A stretch of DNA of 64,000 bases from positions 1,116,001 through 1,180,000 of the forward strand of contig OZ244817.1 of the NCBI GenBank assembly GCA_965220305.1, read 5' to 3'. The stretch comes from G965220305 sp965220305 (GTDB lineage Bacteria; Chloroflexota; Dehalococcoidia; Lucifugimonadales; UBA3495). A program made the translations under genes and the position numbers. Of the stretch, positions 50,778 to 59,852 are shown piece after piece. The first letter of the stretch is position 1. Each line of letters starts with the position of its first letter. The notes below the pieces were generated by a model, which saw only the letters and a program-made list of their open reading frames with translations, had not been told where the DNA came from and searched no databases.

Positions 50778-52244
50778 CTAACTGTTGTCCAGCCGGGGCA
50801 GCCCCGCCGACAGGGATACCAGGGCAACCAAGCCCAGACCTGCCAGCCCCGCGCTCAACCAGAATACATCCCGGAAGGCCAGCATGAAGGCCCGCCCTTC
50901 CGCCTCAATCATCGTGAGGCCTTGGGAAGTAAGCCCCGCCGTGTGGTGGTCGCTGCTCCACCCGAAAATCCCGCCAATGATGGCAACGGACAGCACCATT
51001 CCGGCAGCCTGAGCCAAAGAAAGCGCCCCCGAGGCCGTCCCGAAGCGCTCCGGGGGTACGCTGTTCATCATCAACGTGTAGCTGGCCGCCTGGAACAACC
51101 CCAAGCCGGCTCCCACCACCCCCGCACCGACGCCCACCCGAAGGTAGGAAGTGTCCAGTTGCAGAAATCCCACCCAGAGAAGGCCCGCCGAAAGCGCCAG
51201 CAGGCCCGCAACGCCCACAATGGGCGCGCCAGTCCGGTCACAGAGCCAGCCGCCCAGGCTGGATAGGCCAATGTTCGTGCCGGCCATCAAGGCCAACATC
51301 ACCCCCAGGGTCAACGGCCCCTGACCAAGCCCATCGCTTACGTAAAAAGGGAAAATGAACCACATGACGAAGACCGCCAGGTAAGCCATGAACATGCTGA
51401 CGCTAGCCGCCCGGAAGCCGGGTACCCGCCACAGTTGCCTTGGCAGCACCGGCCACGCCGCTCGACCTTGGATACGCCAGAATGCCAGCAGGAACAACGG
51501 AGACAACGCCAGTAGCCCAACCACCACCGGAGTCTCCCACCCCACGGACCGGCCCAGCCGCAGCCCAATAACCAGGCAGAGGAGGGTCGTCAGCAGGGTT
51601 AACGCGCCGGCCAAGTCAAAGGGACTGCTCGACCGGGCAGGGGTCGAACCGCGAAGAATGCCCAGGGCTAGAAGCAGGGCCAGCACCGTGAAGGGAGCCC
51701 GGCCAAGAAAAACCGACTGCCAACCGAACCACTGCACCAGGAGCCCCGCCCCCAGGGTGCCCGCCAGCATTCCCAGGGCCTGGCAGGCCGCGGTGAAACC
51801 CATGCCCAGTCCCCGGCGGTGGGCCGGAAACACCTGGGCCGCCATGGCCGGGGAAACCGCGTAAAGGCAGCCGGTCCCCAGGGCCTGCAATACCCGGAAC
51901 CCCACCGCCGAGGCCAAGTTGGGGGACATGGCGATGGCGAACATGGCCGCCAGGTAGGATGCTACACCGAAGATGTACACCACCCGCAGCCCGAACCGGT
52001 CGCCGAAGCTACCGGCCCCCAGGACCAGTCCGGCGCGGGTGGCGATGAAGACCACAATCACCCACTGTACCGTCTGCAGGTCGGTGGAGAAGGCGGTCCG
52101 CATGGAAGGCAGGGCCACATTTACGGAAATGTCCAGGGCCGCTAGGAACATGCCCAGCCCGGCCAAAAGGGCGGTGAGGGCAGCCCGCCAACTGCCCATC
52201 AGGTCGCCGCCCAGCATCCCTTCCAGTCCACTCTGCGCCTTCAC
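50778..52244 (-). CDS. MFS drug exporter, DHA2 (EmrB/QacA) type
   Basis: The frame starts at GTG 52244; ATGs at 52217 and 52199 are alternatives. About 14 transmembrane segments are present. Family marks: MFLAALDISVNVALPSM (motif D1 with the membrane Asp), GSFGDRFGLRVVYIFG (motif A), RVLQALGTGCLYAVSPAMAA (motif B with Arg), and a Gly-rich motif C in MGFTAACQALGMLAGTLGAG. Proton-driven export of hydrophobic or cationic compounds is expected; the substrate is unknown. No regulator is adjacent, and a 437-base gap separates it from acsA on the other strand. Confidence 0.9.
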   Translation of the reverse strand: MKAQSGLEGMLGGDLMGSWRAALTALLAGLGMFLAALDISVNVALPSMRTAFSTDLQTVQWVIVVFIATRAGLVLGAGSFGDRFGLRVVYIFGVASYLAAMFAIAMSPNLASAVGFRVLQALGTGCLYAVSPAMAAQVFPAHRRGLGMGFTAACQALGMLAGTLGAGLLVQWFGWQSVFLGRAPFTVLALLLALGILRGSTPARSSSPFDLAGALTLLTTLLCLVIGLRLGRSVGWETPVVVGLLALSPLFLLAFWRIQGRAAWPVLPRQLWRVPGFRAASVSMFMAYLAVFVMWFIFPFYVSDGLGQGPLTLGVMLALMAGTNIGLSSLGGWLCDRTGAPIVGVAGLLALSAGLLWVGFLQLDTSYLRVGVGAGVVGAGLGLFQAASYTLMMNSVPPERFGTASGALSLAQAAGMVLSVAIIGGIFGWSSDHHTAGLTSQGLTMIEAEGRAFMLAFRDVFWLSAGLAGLGLVALVSLSAGLPRLDNS

Positions 52245-52681
52245 AGTTACCGATTGTAAACCCTGGGGGCGTCAAAAGGCATTGGCCGCAGGGCAATCGC
52301 ATTTGGTCCGAGCTTACCGTCATTCCGGCGAAGAGCTAGCCCGGTTCTGCAACGTGGCCGGAGTCCATACCTGGCGAACTGGCCTATCAGTTGATGGGCT
52401 CCTTGAATTGGGGACCTGGATTCCCGCATTCGCGGGAATGACGGGGTCCAGGGTTGAGAGCGAGACTGGGCGGCCTTCGTTGGGACACATTTACAAAGGG
52501 CGGGCCACTGTGGTAAATAAGCGGCAATAACTAAGGAAAATCACTGCATTGCCGGGCCGCCCTTTAACGCCCCATCTCGGCCAGTGTTGCAGTTGCCGGG
52601 GCGGGCGCTGCCAGATATGGTCAAGCGCCGCAACCCGGGTTTTCCAACGATTTCGACGGACAGCGGGTTGGAGGTATCGAC
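52245..52681. repeat. Divergent intergenic region with a dispersed hairpin
   Basis: ATTCCCGC-ATTC-GCGGGAAT (52420-52439) is a perfect 8-bp hairpin of the family also present at 32331-32370. GGGGACCTGGATTC before and GACGGGGTCC after it add outer pairing. AGGGCAATCGCATTTGG near 52290 echoes the repeat at about 42786. No gene is visible. The acsA ribosome binding site (GGAGGT) is at the right end. Confidence 0.6.
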
Positions 52682-54634
52682 ATGGTAGAAAACACGGGGA
52701 ACATCGAGGCCCTACTCCAGGAAGACCGCACCTTTCCTCCCCCCGAGGGATTCAGGCAGCAGGCCAATGTCAGCGACCCCGGAGTGTACGAGGAAGCCGC
52801 GAAGGACCCGGAGGGGTTCTGGGCCGGGTTCGCCGAGGAGTTGGACTGGTTCCAGAAGTGGGACCAGGTGTTGGACTGGTCGCCTCCCTTCGCCAAGTGG
52901 TTCCTGGGCGGGAAGCTCAACGTCTCCTACAACTGCATCGACCGTCACCTCAACTCGGCCCGCCGCAACAAGGCGGCCATCATCTGGGAGGGAGAGCCGG
53001 GGGACTGGAAGGTTTACACCTACCGCGACCTGCATCGAGAGGTCTGCCAGTTCGCCAACGGTCTGAAGAGCCTGGGAGTGCAGAAGGGCGACCGGGTGAC
53101 CATCTACCTGCCCATGGTGCCGGAGCTTCCCATAGCCATGCTGGCCTGCGCCCGCATCGGCGCGCCCCACAGCGTGGTCTTCGGCGGATTCAGCGCCGAG
53201 TCGCTGCGGGACCGGATCGAAGACTCCCAGTCCAAGGTGATGATTACCGCCGACGGTGGGTACCGGCGGGGTAACATCATCCAACTCAAGCAGAACGCCG
53301 ACGACTCCATCCAGGGGGATACTCCGGTAGAGAAGGTGGTGGTGGTTCGCCGCACCGCCCACGCCGACGACAAGATGGTGGATGGCCGGGACATCTGGTG
53401 GCACGACCTGATGGAAGGGCAGCCCATGACCTGCGAGCCGGAGCCGATGGACAGCGAGGACATGCTGTACATGCTCTACACCAGCGGCACCACCGGCAAG
53501 CCCAAGGGAATCGTCCACACCACCGGCGGCTACCTGGTGGGCACTTATGCAACCACCAAGTGGGTCTTCGACCTCAAGGAAGAGGATGTCTACTGGTGTA
53601 CTGCCGACATCGGCTGGGTGACCGGCCACAGCTACATCGTTTACGGCCCACTGGCCAACGGGGCCACTTCGGTGATGTACGAAGGCTCGCCGGACTACCC
53701 AGACCTGGACCGCTTCTGGGCCATCGTGGAAAAGTACGGTGTCAACATCCTCTACACCGCGCCCACGGCCATCCGCACCTTCATGCGCTGGGGCGAGCAG
53801 TACCCCCAGCGCCACGATATGTCCACCCTACGACTGCTGGGCACCGTCGGCGAGCCCATCAACCCGGAGGCCTGGGTCTGGTACTGGCAGCACATCGGCG
53901 GAGGCCGCTGCCCCGTGGTAGATACCTGGTGGCAGACCGAGACGGGCAGTATGCTGATTACTCCTCTGCCCGGCATTACCACCCTCAAGCCCGGCTCGGC
54001 CACCCAGCCCTTCCCGGGTATAGAGGTCGACGTGCTGGACGAGGCCGGTAACTCGGTGGGCCCAGGCGGCGGCGGATACCTGGTGTTGAAGCGTCCCTGG
54101 CCGTCCATGTTGCGGACCATCTATGGAGACCCGGAACGGTTCAAGGAGCAGTATTGGTCCCGCTACCCGGACATCTACTTCACCGGCGACGGGGCCAAGA
54201 TTGACGAGGAAGGATACTACTGGCTGCTGGGCCGGGTAGACGACGTGATCAATGTCTCCGCCCACCGCATCAGCACTATGGAAGTGGAAAGCGCCCTGGT
54301 GGACAACTCCAACGTGGCCGAAGCCGCCTGCATCGGCCGCACCCACGACATCAAGGGACAAGCCATCGTGGCCTTCGTCACCATCAAAGACCAGGTGGCT
54401 ACTTCCGACAGCCTGGTTGCCGAGCTGAAGCAGCACGTGGCCACCAAGATTGGTCCCATGGCGCGCCCGGACGACATCTACTTTGCCGCCGAACTGCCCA
54501 AGACCCGCAGCGGCAAGATTATGCGCCGGCTCCTGCGCGACGTGGCCGAGGGCCGCGCCTTGGGCGACACCACCACCCTGGCCGACCCCGCGGTGGTGGA
54601 GGCCCTCAAGGAGCAATACGGCGACGAGGAGTAA
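52682..54634 (+). CDS. acsA: Acetyl-CoA synthetase
   Basis: The 650-residue AMP-forming enzyme activates acetate to acetyl-AMP and then acetyl-CoA. Marks of the family are NVSYNCIDRHLNSARRNKAA, the P-loop-like YTSGTTGKPKGIVHT (about residues 264-278), DTWWQTETGSM, YFTGDGAKIDEEGYYWLLGR, DDVINVSAHRISTMEVES, and the catalytic Lys in TRSGKIMRR, which is the usual acetylation site. The ATG at 52682 follows GGAGGTATCGAC. It stands alone on its strand. Length and motifs are those of bacterial Acs. Confidence 0.95.
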   Translation: MVENTGNIEALLQEDRTFPPPEGFRQQANVSDPGVYEEAAKDPEGFWAGFAEELDWFQKWDQVLDWSPPFAKWFLGGKLNVSYNCIDRHLNSARRNKAAIIWEGEPGDWKVYTYRDLHREVCQFANGLKSLGVQKGDRVTIYLPMVPELPIAMLACARIGAPHSVVFGGFSAESLRDRIEDSQSKVMITADGGYRRGNIIQLKQNADDSIQGDTPVEKVVVVRRTAHADDKMVDGRDIWWHDLMEGQPMTCEPEPMDSEDMLYMLYTSGTTGKPKGIVHTTGGYLVGTYATTKWVFDLKEEDVYWCTADIGWVTGHSYIVYGPLANGATSVMYEGSPDYPDLDRFWAIVEKYGVNILYTAPTAIRTFMRWGEQYPQRHDMSTLRLLGTVGEPINPEAWVWYWQHIGGGRCPVVDTWWQTETGSMLITPLPGITTLKPGSATQPFPGIEVDVLDEAGNSVGPGGGGYLVLKRPWPSMLRTIYGDPERFKEQYWSRYPDIYFTGDGAKIDEEGYYWLLGRVDDVINVSAHRISTMEVESALVDNSNVAEAACIGRTHDIKGQAIVAFVTIKDQVATSDSLVAELKQHVATKIGPMARPDDIYFAAELPKTRSGKIMRRLLRDVAEGRALGDTTTLADPAVVEALKEQYGDEE

Positions 54635-54766
54635 GGTCAGGGCGTTAGTGTACCAAAGCCAGGCGGTGAGTCGCCAATGCAGAGCAAGTAAAATGTTTTG
54701 GCGGTCTCATTTTTTTAGTGGACCCGGAGGACTCCCCTTCCTGGTTAAGAAAAGGATAATAGACTT

Positions 54767-55384
54767 ATGACGGAGGCCTTCAATTATAATCTACATGTCT
54801 TTCATTCACCCGAGTTTCGAGGGGTGGTAGATACCGCCATAAAGTTTTTCTCGGAAACACCGGTTCATTCCCTGCCGCCTCCTAGCAGATTTGTTGGCCC
54901 TGGTGTCTATGCGTTGTACTACGTCGGCAGCAACGAACTATACGCAAAGATCTCCGAATTGAATCAGGATACCTACACTCAAGCAATCTATGTAGGTAAA
55001 GCTGTACCACCCGGATGGAGGACGGGGCGAGTAGCAGACTCAGCAACCACTGAGTTATATGGAAGGTTGCGCGAGCATGCAACGAGTATACAAAGGGGAG
55101 CTAATCTACATATTGAAGATTTTCGTTGCAGGTTCATGATCTTGGGCGGCATTAAAAGTGATTTAGTAACATCAGTGGAGGCGGAACTAATCAGGAGGCA
55201 AGAACCGCTTTGGAACACAATTGTCGATGGCTTTGGCAATCATGATCCTGGAGCAGGTCGGTATAATCAGGCCCGCTCAGAATGGGATACGTTGCATCCT
55301 GGGAGAACATGGGCTGACCGGTTGGCTGGCGATTCACCAACATTGGAGAGCGTAATAGAGAAGATCCGAACCTTCCTAGAATGA
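54767..55384 (+). CDS. Eco29kI-type restriction endonuclease (GIY-YIG family)
   Basis: The 205-residue protein has the GIY-YIG core as GVYALYYVG and QAIYVGKA, followed by LYGRLREHATSI (catalytic Arg and His), TSVEAELIRRQEPLWN (catalytic Glu and the distal Asn), and the Eco29kI-specific VDGFGNHDPGAGRYNQARSE and WDTLHPGRTWA. The Eco29kI prototype cuts CCGCGG. The gene is noticeably AT-richer than its neighbours, a sign of transfer. AAGGA lies about 10-15 bases before the ATG. It overlaps the tail of the convergent methyltransferase gene by 9 bases. Confidence 0.88.
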   Translation: MTEAFNYNLHVFHSPEFRGVVDTAIKFFSETPVHSLPPPSRFVGPGVYALYYVGSNELYAKISELNQDTYTQAIYVGKAVPPGWRTGRVADSATTELYGRLREHATSIQRGANLHIEDFRCRFMILGGIKSDLVTSVEAELIRRQEPLWNTIVDGFGNHDPGAGRYNQARSEWDTLHPGRTWADRLAGDSPTLESVIEKIRTFLE

Positions 55385-56770
55385 TCGTTTCTTCCTCAGC
55401 ACAACTATCGCTTCGTAAAGTCGCTGCGAGGCTTGAGCCTTAGCAACACGAACGTCAGACTGGATAATGCTATTCCCAACTCTGGCTGGTCTTGCTATGT
55501 CAATCTCAACCAGTTCTAGGCCGACATGTTCGGAGATTTTACCCAAGTAGTGGTCAGTCGGTATGGGAACACCTTGCAATATGCTATTTCCGATGACGAC
55601 CAATGCTGTTCCCCCCGGTTTGAGAACATAATTTATGCCCGTTACGAATCTCTTGCAATCGTTGAAGTATGACGCAGCATAATTAGCCCACCCCTTCCCC
55701 CCGTAGTTGCCCTTCTGAGGGTTCAACTCTCTGAGGGTTTGTAGACGATCTGATATGTCTGTCCCGGGCAATTGGAAATTCAAATCTATACGTTCCTTTT
55801 CGCGGACTGTCTGCCAGTACTTGCCGAAGTTAGACTCTTCAAGGGGTTTCAGGTCGGCAGGAGTTTCTGCGTACCCTAACCAGTAAAGTTGCGGCCTAGT
55901 ATTCCGGTTATAGTGGTAGTTGTTCAGATAAGGTGGTGATGTAATTATTAAATCTATTGAATTAGGAGCTAAAACAGTATGATATTCGAAAAAAGAACCG
56001 TTTATTACTCTCGTATTCCTATCAGAATCTAGTATTTGGTGCTGAACCCAGTTTATGTCTTCCGCCATTTCTTTCAACTTGCCAACTATTGTTTGGGCAA
56101 CTGGGAAATCTTTGATATCTTCCTTCCCTACACTCGCCCTAGTGCTAAGACTCGGCTCATAAGAATAGTTCGAATATCTCACCATCGTCGATGCGAAGGC
56201 TACCCTGAACAGCTCTCCTAGCTCGGAGTCTTCAATTGTTCCAATAAAGTCCTGAAATACCAAGACATCATGCAGAACCTGCGGGCTATAAAACTGGGTT
56301 CGAGTTTTGAAACCTTTGGGTGGTGCGGTGACAGGCTCATAATCAGTTTCAATTTGTTCGTTGTAGAATACCTGAAACCTCTCAATCTGGCGGTATACTT
56401 TTTCAGCAGCAATGCGATAAGAGTTTAACTTCGTTCTACAGACTAGAGCAGCATACGGGTTGATTTCAAACCCAATGGAATCATGGCCATGCAAGAGTGC
56501 CTCTAGCAGAGTAGTACCCACTCCACAGAAGGGGTCCAAAACAGTACCCCTTTCATCCAAGTACCTGTCCAGAGCCTGTCTAACGAATTCGCTAGAGAAT
56601 CCAGCTATCCATGGTACCCATCGGTGGACAGGGACAGTCTTATTCGTAGCAAAAGCAGTATCATTAAAGGAACTGTTGCTATTATATCTCGGTGAAAGGG
56701 TCTGCCCTCCATCCCAAAACAACTGCAATTGTTTCCCTGGTTTTCCTGACGCATTGGTCATTTCAATCAT
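55376..56770 (-). CDS. Site-specific DNA methyltransferase with TSPPY motif
   Basis: The 464-residue enzyme shows the SAM motif TVLDPFCGVGTTLLEALLHG (FxGxG type) near residues 78-97 and the catalytic LIITSPPYLNNYHYNRNT near residue 278, so the SAM motif comes first. TSPPY is most frequent in N4-cytosine enzymes but occurs in N6-adenine ones. LKPGGTALVVIGNSI ends the fold. It is convergent with the Eco29kI-type nuclease and low in GC like it, so it is the likely protective partner, although no sequence here proves the recognition site. Start ATG 56770, or the second Met at 56761. Confidence 0.88.
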   Translation of the reverse strand: MIEMTNASGKPGKQLQLFWDGGQTLSPRYNSNSSFNDTAFATNKTVPVHRWVPWIAGFSSEFVRQALDRYLDERGTVLDPFCGVGTTLLEALLHGHDSIGFEINPYAALVCRTKLNSYRIAAEKVYRQIERFQVFYNEQIETDYEPVTAPPKGFKTRTQFYSPQVLHDVLVFQDFIGTIEDSELGELFRVAFASTMVRYSNYSYEPSLSTRASVGKEDIKDFPVAQTIVGKLKEMAEDINWVQHQILDSDRNTRVINGSFFEYHTVLAPNSIDLIITSPPYLNNYHYNRNTRPQLYWLGYAETPADLKPLEESNFGKYWQTVREKERIDLNFQLPGTDISDRLQTLRELNPQKGNYGGKGWANYAASYFNDCKRFVTGINYVLKPGGTALVVIGNSILQGVPIPTDHYLGKISEHVGLELVEIDIARPARVGNSIIQSDVRVAKAQASQRLYEAIVVLRKKRSF

Positions 56771-56894
56771 TGAAGCTTCCCTGCCCTTCCCATGAGGACC
56801 TCAGTGCCGCGTTTGGAGATGACGCTGTGCAAATTCAAACATGGTCAACGTGGTTCGGTCAATGAGCAGAGGTCAGTTGGCCAGCGAAGTTTCG

Positions 56895-56923
56895 TTGTTA
56901 CTGTCCCCCTGGCCTGTTATACT
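56895..56923 (+). promoter_or_regulatory. Sigma70-type promoter for gatB
   Basis: -35 TTGTTA (56895-56900), a 17-base spacer and -10 TATACT (56918-56923), 40 bases before the gatB start codon. Both boxes are near consensus in an otherwise GC-rich stretch. Confidence 0.65.
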
Positions 56924-56962
56924 CGATCCCCGGAGAACTAGCCCTTTTAACCAGCTAACGCT

Positions 56963-58459
56963 ATGGAAATGGAATACGAAACAGTCATCGGACTGGAAGT
57001 CCACGTCCAACTGCAGACGCAGAGCAAAATGTTCTGCTCCTGCGCCGCCGACTACCAGTCCGCCCCGCCCAACACCCGGGTCTGCCCGGTTTGCCTGGGA
57101 CTTCCCGGAACTCTTCCGGTAATCAACCGCCAGGCGGTGGAACACACCATCGCCACCGGGTTGGCGTTGGGCTGCAACATACCTGAATACTCCAAGTTCG
57201 ACCGCAAGAATTACCCCTACCCGGACCTGATGAAGGGCTATCAAATCTCCCAGTATGACCTGCCCCTGGCGGTCAACGGCTGCCTGGAAATCCAGGTGGA
57301 CGGCCAGTCCAAGTCCGTCGGCATCGACCGGGTACACCTGGAAGAGGACGTAGCCAAGCTCCAACACGTCTCTTCCCCCGCCGGAGAGTCCTACAGCCTG
57401 GTGGACGTGAATCGCTCCGGCGTGCCTCTCATGGAGGTGGTCACCGCTCCCGACATGCGGTCTCCCGAGGAGGCCCGCAGCTACTTGACTACCCTCCACT
57501 CCATCGTCCAATACCTGGGGGTCTCCACCGGCAACATGCAGGACGGCAACTTCCGCTGCGACGCCAACGTCAGCATCCGTCCTCGGGGCAGCACCGAGCA
57601 CGGCACACGCACCGAAGTCAAAAACATGAACAGCTTTCGCTCGGTGTACCTGGCCCTCCAATACGAAGTGGAACGCCAGCGTCGTGTCCTGGATGAAGGG
57701 GGACGGGTGACCCAGGAGACCCGGGGGTGGGTAGACGACCGCAACGTGACCGTATCCCAGCGCAGCAAGGAGTACGCCCACGACTACCGATACTTCCCCG
57801 AGCCGGACCTGCCGCCCCTAATCGTCGGGCCGGCCTGGGTGGAGGAGATACGCCGCCGCTTGCCGGAGTTGGCCCAACAGCGAAAGACCCGCTTCACGGC
57901 GCAGTACGCGCTGCCCGAGTATGACGCGGACCTGCTTACCGGGACTCGTGCGATGGCCGATTATTTTGAGGGCGCCGTCACAACGAAGCCCCTGGAGGGA
58001 GAGCCCCAAGCCGCCTTCGCCAAGAATATCAGCAATTGGATGTTGGGCGACTTGAGCCGGCTCTTGAACCTGGAAGGCCAGGAAATCAACGAGACCAGGG
58101 TAACGCCGGCGATGCTGGTGAAGCTCATAGACCTGGTGGACTCGGGAACCGTCAGCGTGACAATGGCAAAAACGGTGCTGGAAGAGTCTTTCGCTACCGG
58201 CCAACTTCCGAGTAAGATAGTCGAAGAAAAGGGTTACACCCAGATAGACGATGCGGCGGCGGTGCGGGGCGCGGTGGCCCAGGCCATAGAAGCCAACCCC
58301 AAGGCGGTATCCGACTATCTGGACGGTAAGGAAACCGCCGCCCGGTTTCTGGTGGGCCAGGTGATGAAGATTACCCGGGGTCAGGCCAAGCCGGACCTGG
58401 TGCAGCAACTGGTACTCTCGGGCCTGGAAGAGGCCAAAAGCGACCGCGCCACCCCCTGA
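56963..58459 (+). CDS. gatB: Asp-tRNA(Asn)/Glu-tRNA(Gln) amidotransferase subunit B
   Basis: The 498 residues start with the invariant YETVIGLEVHVQLQTQSKMF and CPVCLGLPGTLPVINRQAVE. Then come KNYPYPDLMKGYQISQYDLP, HLEEDVAKL, VDVNRSGVPLMEVVTAPD, GNMQDGNFRCDANVSIRP, EVKNMNSFRSV and SKEYAHDYRYFPEPDLPPL; the C-terminal YqeY-like domain is complete. GatB binds the mischarged tRNA and phosphorylates its side chain, while GatA supplies ammonia. The zinc-site CSC and CPVC cysteines are present. gatA and gatC are not adjacent. The start may be 56963 or the Met two codons later. Confidence 0.96.
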   Translation: MEMEYETVIGLEVHVQLQTQSKMFCSCAADYQSAPPNTRVCPVCLGLPGTLPVINRQAVEHTIATGLALGCNIPEYSKFDRKNYPYPDLMKGYQISQYDLPLAVNGCLEIQVDGQSKSVGIDRVHLEEDVAKLQHVSSPAGESYSLVDVNRSGVPLMEVVTAPDMRSPEEARSYLTTLHSIVQYLGVSTGNMQDGNFRCDANVSIRPRGSTEHGTRTEVKNMNSFRSVYLALQYEVERQRRVLDEGGRVTQETRGWVDDRNVTVSQRSKEYAHDYRYFPEPDLPPLIVGPAWVEEIRRRLPELAQQRKTRFTAQYALPEYDADLLTGTRAMADYFEGAVTTKPLEGEPQAAFAKNISNWMLGDLSRLLNLEGQEINETRVTPAMLVKLIDLVDSGTVSVTMAKTVLEESFATGQLPSKIVEEKGYTQIDDAAAVRGAVAQAIEANPKAVSDYLDGKETAARFLVGQVMKITRGQAKPDLVQQLVLSGLEEAKSDRATP

Positions 58460-58487
58460 AGCGGACCGGCGGTCAACGAGGTATTTC

Positions 58488-58700
58488 ATGCCATTTGTCA
58501 ATGTTGCTCAAATCGTGGTATCCGTAGTGCTGGTGCTGGTAATACTGGCCCAAGTGCGAGAGGCAGGCAGCGGCCTCTTCGGCAGCGCCCAGAACACTGT
58601 CCGCACCAGGCGGGGGCTGGAAAAGACCCTGTTTCAGTTCACTATCGTACTGTCCGTAGTCTTTATTGCCATTTCAATACTCAGTGTCCAGTTCACCTAG
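58488..58700 (+). CDS. secG: Preprotein translocase subunit SecG
   Basis: The 70-residue protein has two transmembrane helices (VNVAQIVVSVVLVLVILAQV, and LFQFTIVLSVVFIAISILSV) joined by a Gly/Arg linker with GLFGSAQNTVRTRRGLEK, the SecG signature region. It helps SecYE move proteins across the membrane. GAGG precedes the ATG. It lies 28 bases after gatB and 18 bases before the SAM hydrolase gene, so the three may share the gatB promoter. Confidence 0.9.
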   Translation: MPFVNVAQIVVSVVLVLVILAQVREAGSGLFGSAQNTVRTRRGLEKTLFQFTIVLSVVFIAISILSVQFT

Positions 58701-58718
58701 AACACGACCCGTGGTTAG

Positions 58719-59558
58719 TTGGACATCCCGCCCCCAATAGTGCTCACCACGGACTTCGGGCTGTCCGACCCTTATGTGGGCATGATGAAGGGAGTGATTC
58801 TCCGCATCAACCCCAGGGCGACCGTGGTAGACCTGACCCACCAGGTCCAACCCCAGAATATTCGGCAGGCGTCCTTTATCTTGGGTTGTAGCCACGACTT
58901 CTTCCCCCGGGGAGCCATCCATGTTGTCGTGGTTGACCCCGGCGTGGGGACAGAGCGGGCGGCGGTGTTGCTGGAAACCCCCCAGGCCCGTTTCCTGGGC
59001 CCCGACAACGGCGTCCTCAGCCACGTCCTGCGGGACCACTTGGCCCAAGCGCCGGGTGAACCCCGGCGGGTGACTATTCCTGCCTCCTGCGCCGCCTTTC
59101 GTCTGGCCAACCCCCAATACTGGCTTCAGCCGGTCAGCAGCACCTTCCACGGCAGGGATGTCTTCGCCCCGGTGGCGGCCCATTTGTCCCTTGGCGTGCC
59201 CAGCCCGTCGGTGGGCGAGCCGATGGAAAACTTGCTATATTTGCCCGCGCCCCAGCCAAAGGGGGAAGGCGCTACCCTCCGGGGCGAGGTCATCTACGTA
59301 GACCATTTCGGCAACCTGGTGACCAACATAACCGCCTCGGCCCTTGCTCCAGGGAAAGCCACCCTGATTGAAATCAAGGGACGCCGTATCCCCGGCCTCA
59401 GCCGCACCTTCCACGACGGCAGCGATGGCCTGGACGACGGCGTTCTGGCCTTGGTCGGCAGTCACGGCTTTCTGGAAATAGCAGTCCGCGACGGCAACGC
59501 CGCCATCACCCTGGGCGCAGCCGCAGGCGAGGAAGTGTCCGTCACCCTTTCCAACTAA
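58719..59558 (+). CDS. S-adenosyl-L-methionine hydrolase (DUF62, adenosine-forming type)
   Basis: The 279-residue protein starts at a TTG (58719). Family marks are IVLTTDFGLSDPYVGMMKGV, DLTHQVQPQNIRQASFIL, FPRGAIHVVVVDPGVGTERA, RFLGPDNGVLSHVL, STFHGRDVFAPVAAHLS and VIYVDHFGNLVTNI. The conserved Asp, Arg and His of hydroxide adenosyltransferases are in these segments; it is related to fluorinase and chlorinase but lacks their specific halide loops. It splits SAM to adenosine and methionine. The role in the cell is not settled; it is next to secG and gatB. Confidence 0.9.
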   Translation: MDIPPPIVLTTDFGLSDPYVGMMKGVILRINPRATVVDLTHQVQPQNIRQASFILGCSHDFFPRGAIHVVVVDPGVGTERAAVLLETPQARFLGPDNGVLSHVLRDHLAQAPGEPRRVTIPASCAAFRLANPQYWLQPVSSTFHGRDVFAPVAAHLSLGVPSPSVGEPMENLLYLPAPQPKGEGATLRGEVIYVDHFGNLVTNITASALAPGKATLIEIKGRRIPGLSRTFHDGSDGLDDGVLALVGSHGFLEIAVRDGNAAITLGAAAGEEVSVTLSN

Positions 59559-59852
59559 TCAGGCACCGGCCCCTGCTGGTTGCCACCTATTCCTTCGACT
59601 GCCAACTCCATTCCAAGGTTTCCTTTCCTGTAGCTCGGCAAGTCCGTGCCGCCACGACCAGCGCCTCCTTTCAACTTCAGATTGTACAAGAATGCTGCGG
59701 TCCGACAAGTTGACCGCCAGCGGGCATGGACCTGACGGCTACTTTTCGACGCCCTCCCTGGGCGCTCACCTACTATTGACATCGACCGGCCTCATGCTAC
59801 CATGAGGAAAATCTCGCCCCCTGGACCGCAAATTGGCCGACAGGAGGTCGCT
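59559..59852. other. Intergenic stretch with the E1 promoter
   Basis: No gene is supported in these 294 bases. A promoter lies at 59776-59803, and AGGAGGT at 59842-59848 is the ribosome binding site for the next gene. Confidence 0.4.
59776..59803 (+). promoter_or_regulatory. Sigma70-type promoter for the E1 operon
   Basis: -35 TTGACA (59776-59781), a 16-base spacer and -10 TACCAT (59798-59803). Transcription would start near 59810, after the in-frame ATG at 59802, which supports 59853 as the true start of the E1 alpha gene. Confidence 0.5.

Noticed and set aside
52712..53815. 367-codon open frame opposite acsA
   Set aside because: Shadow of the acetyl-CoA synthetase gene; its Val/His/Gly-rich composition is typical of antisense translation.
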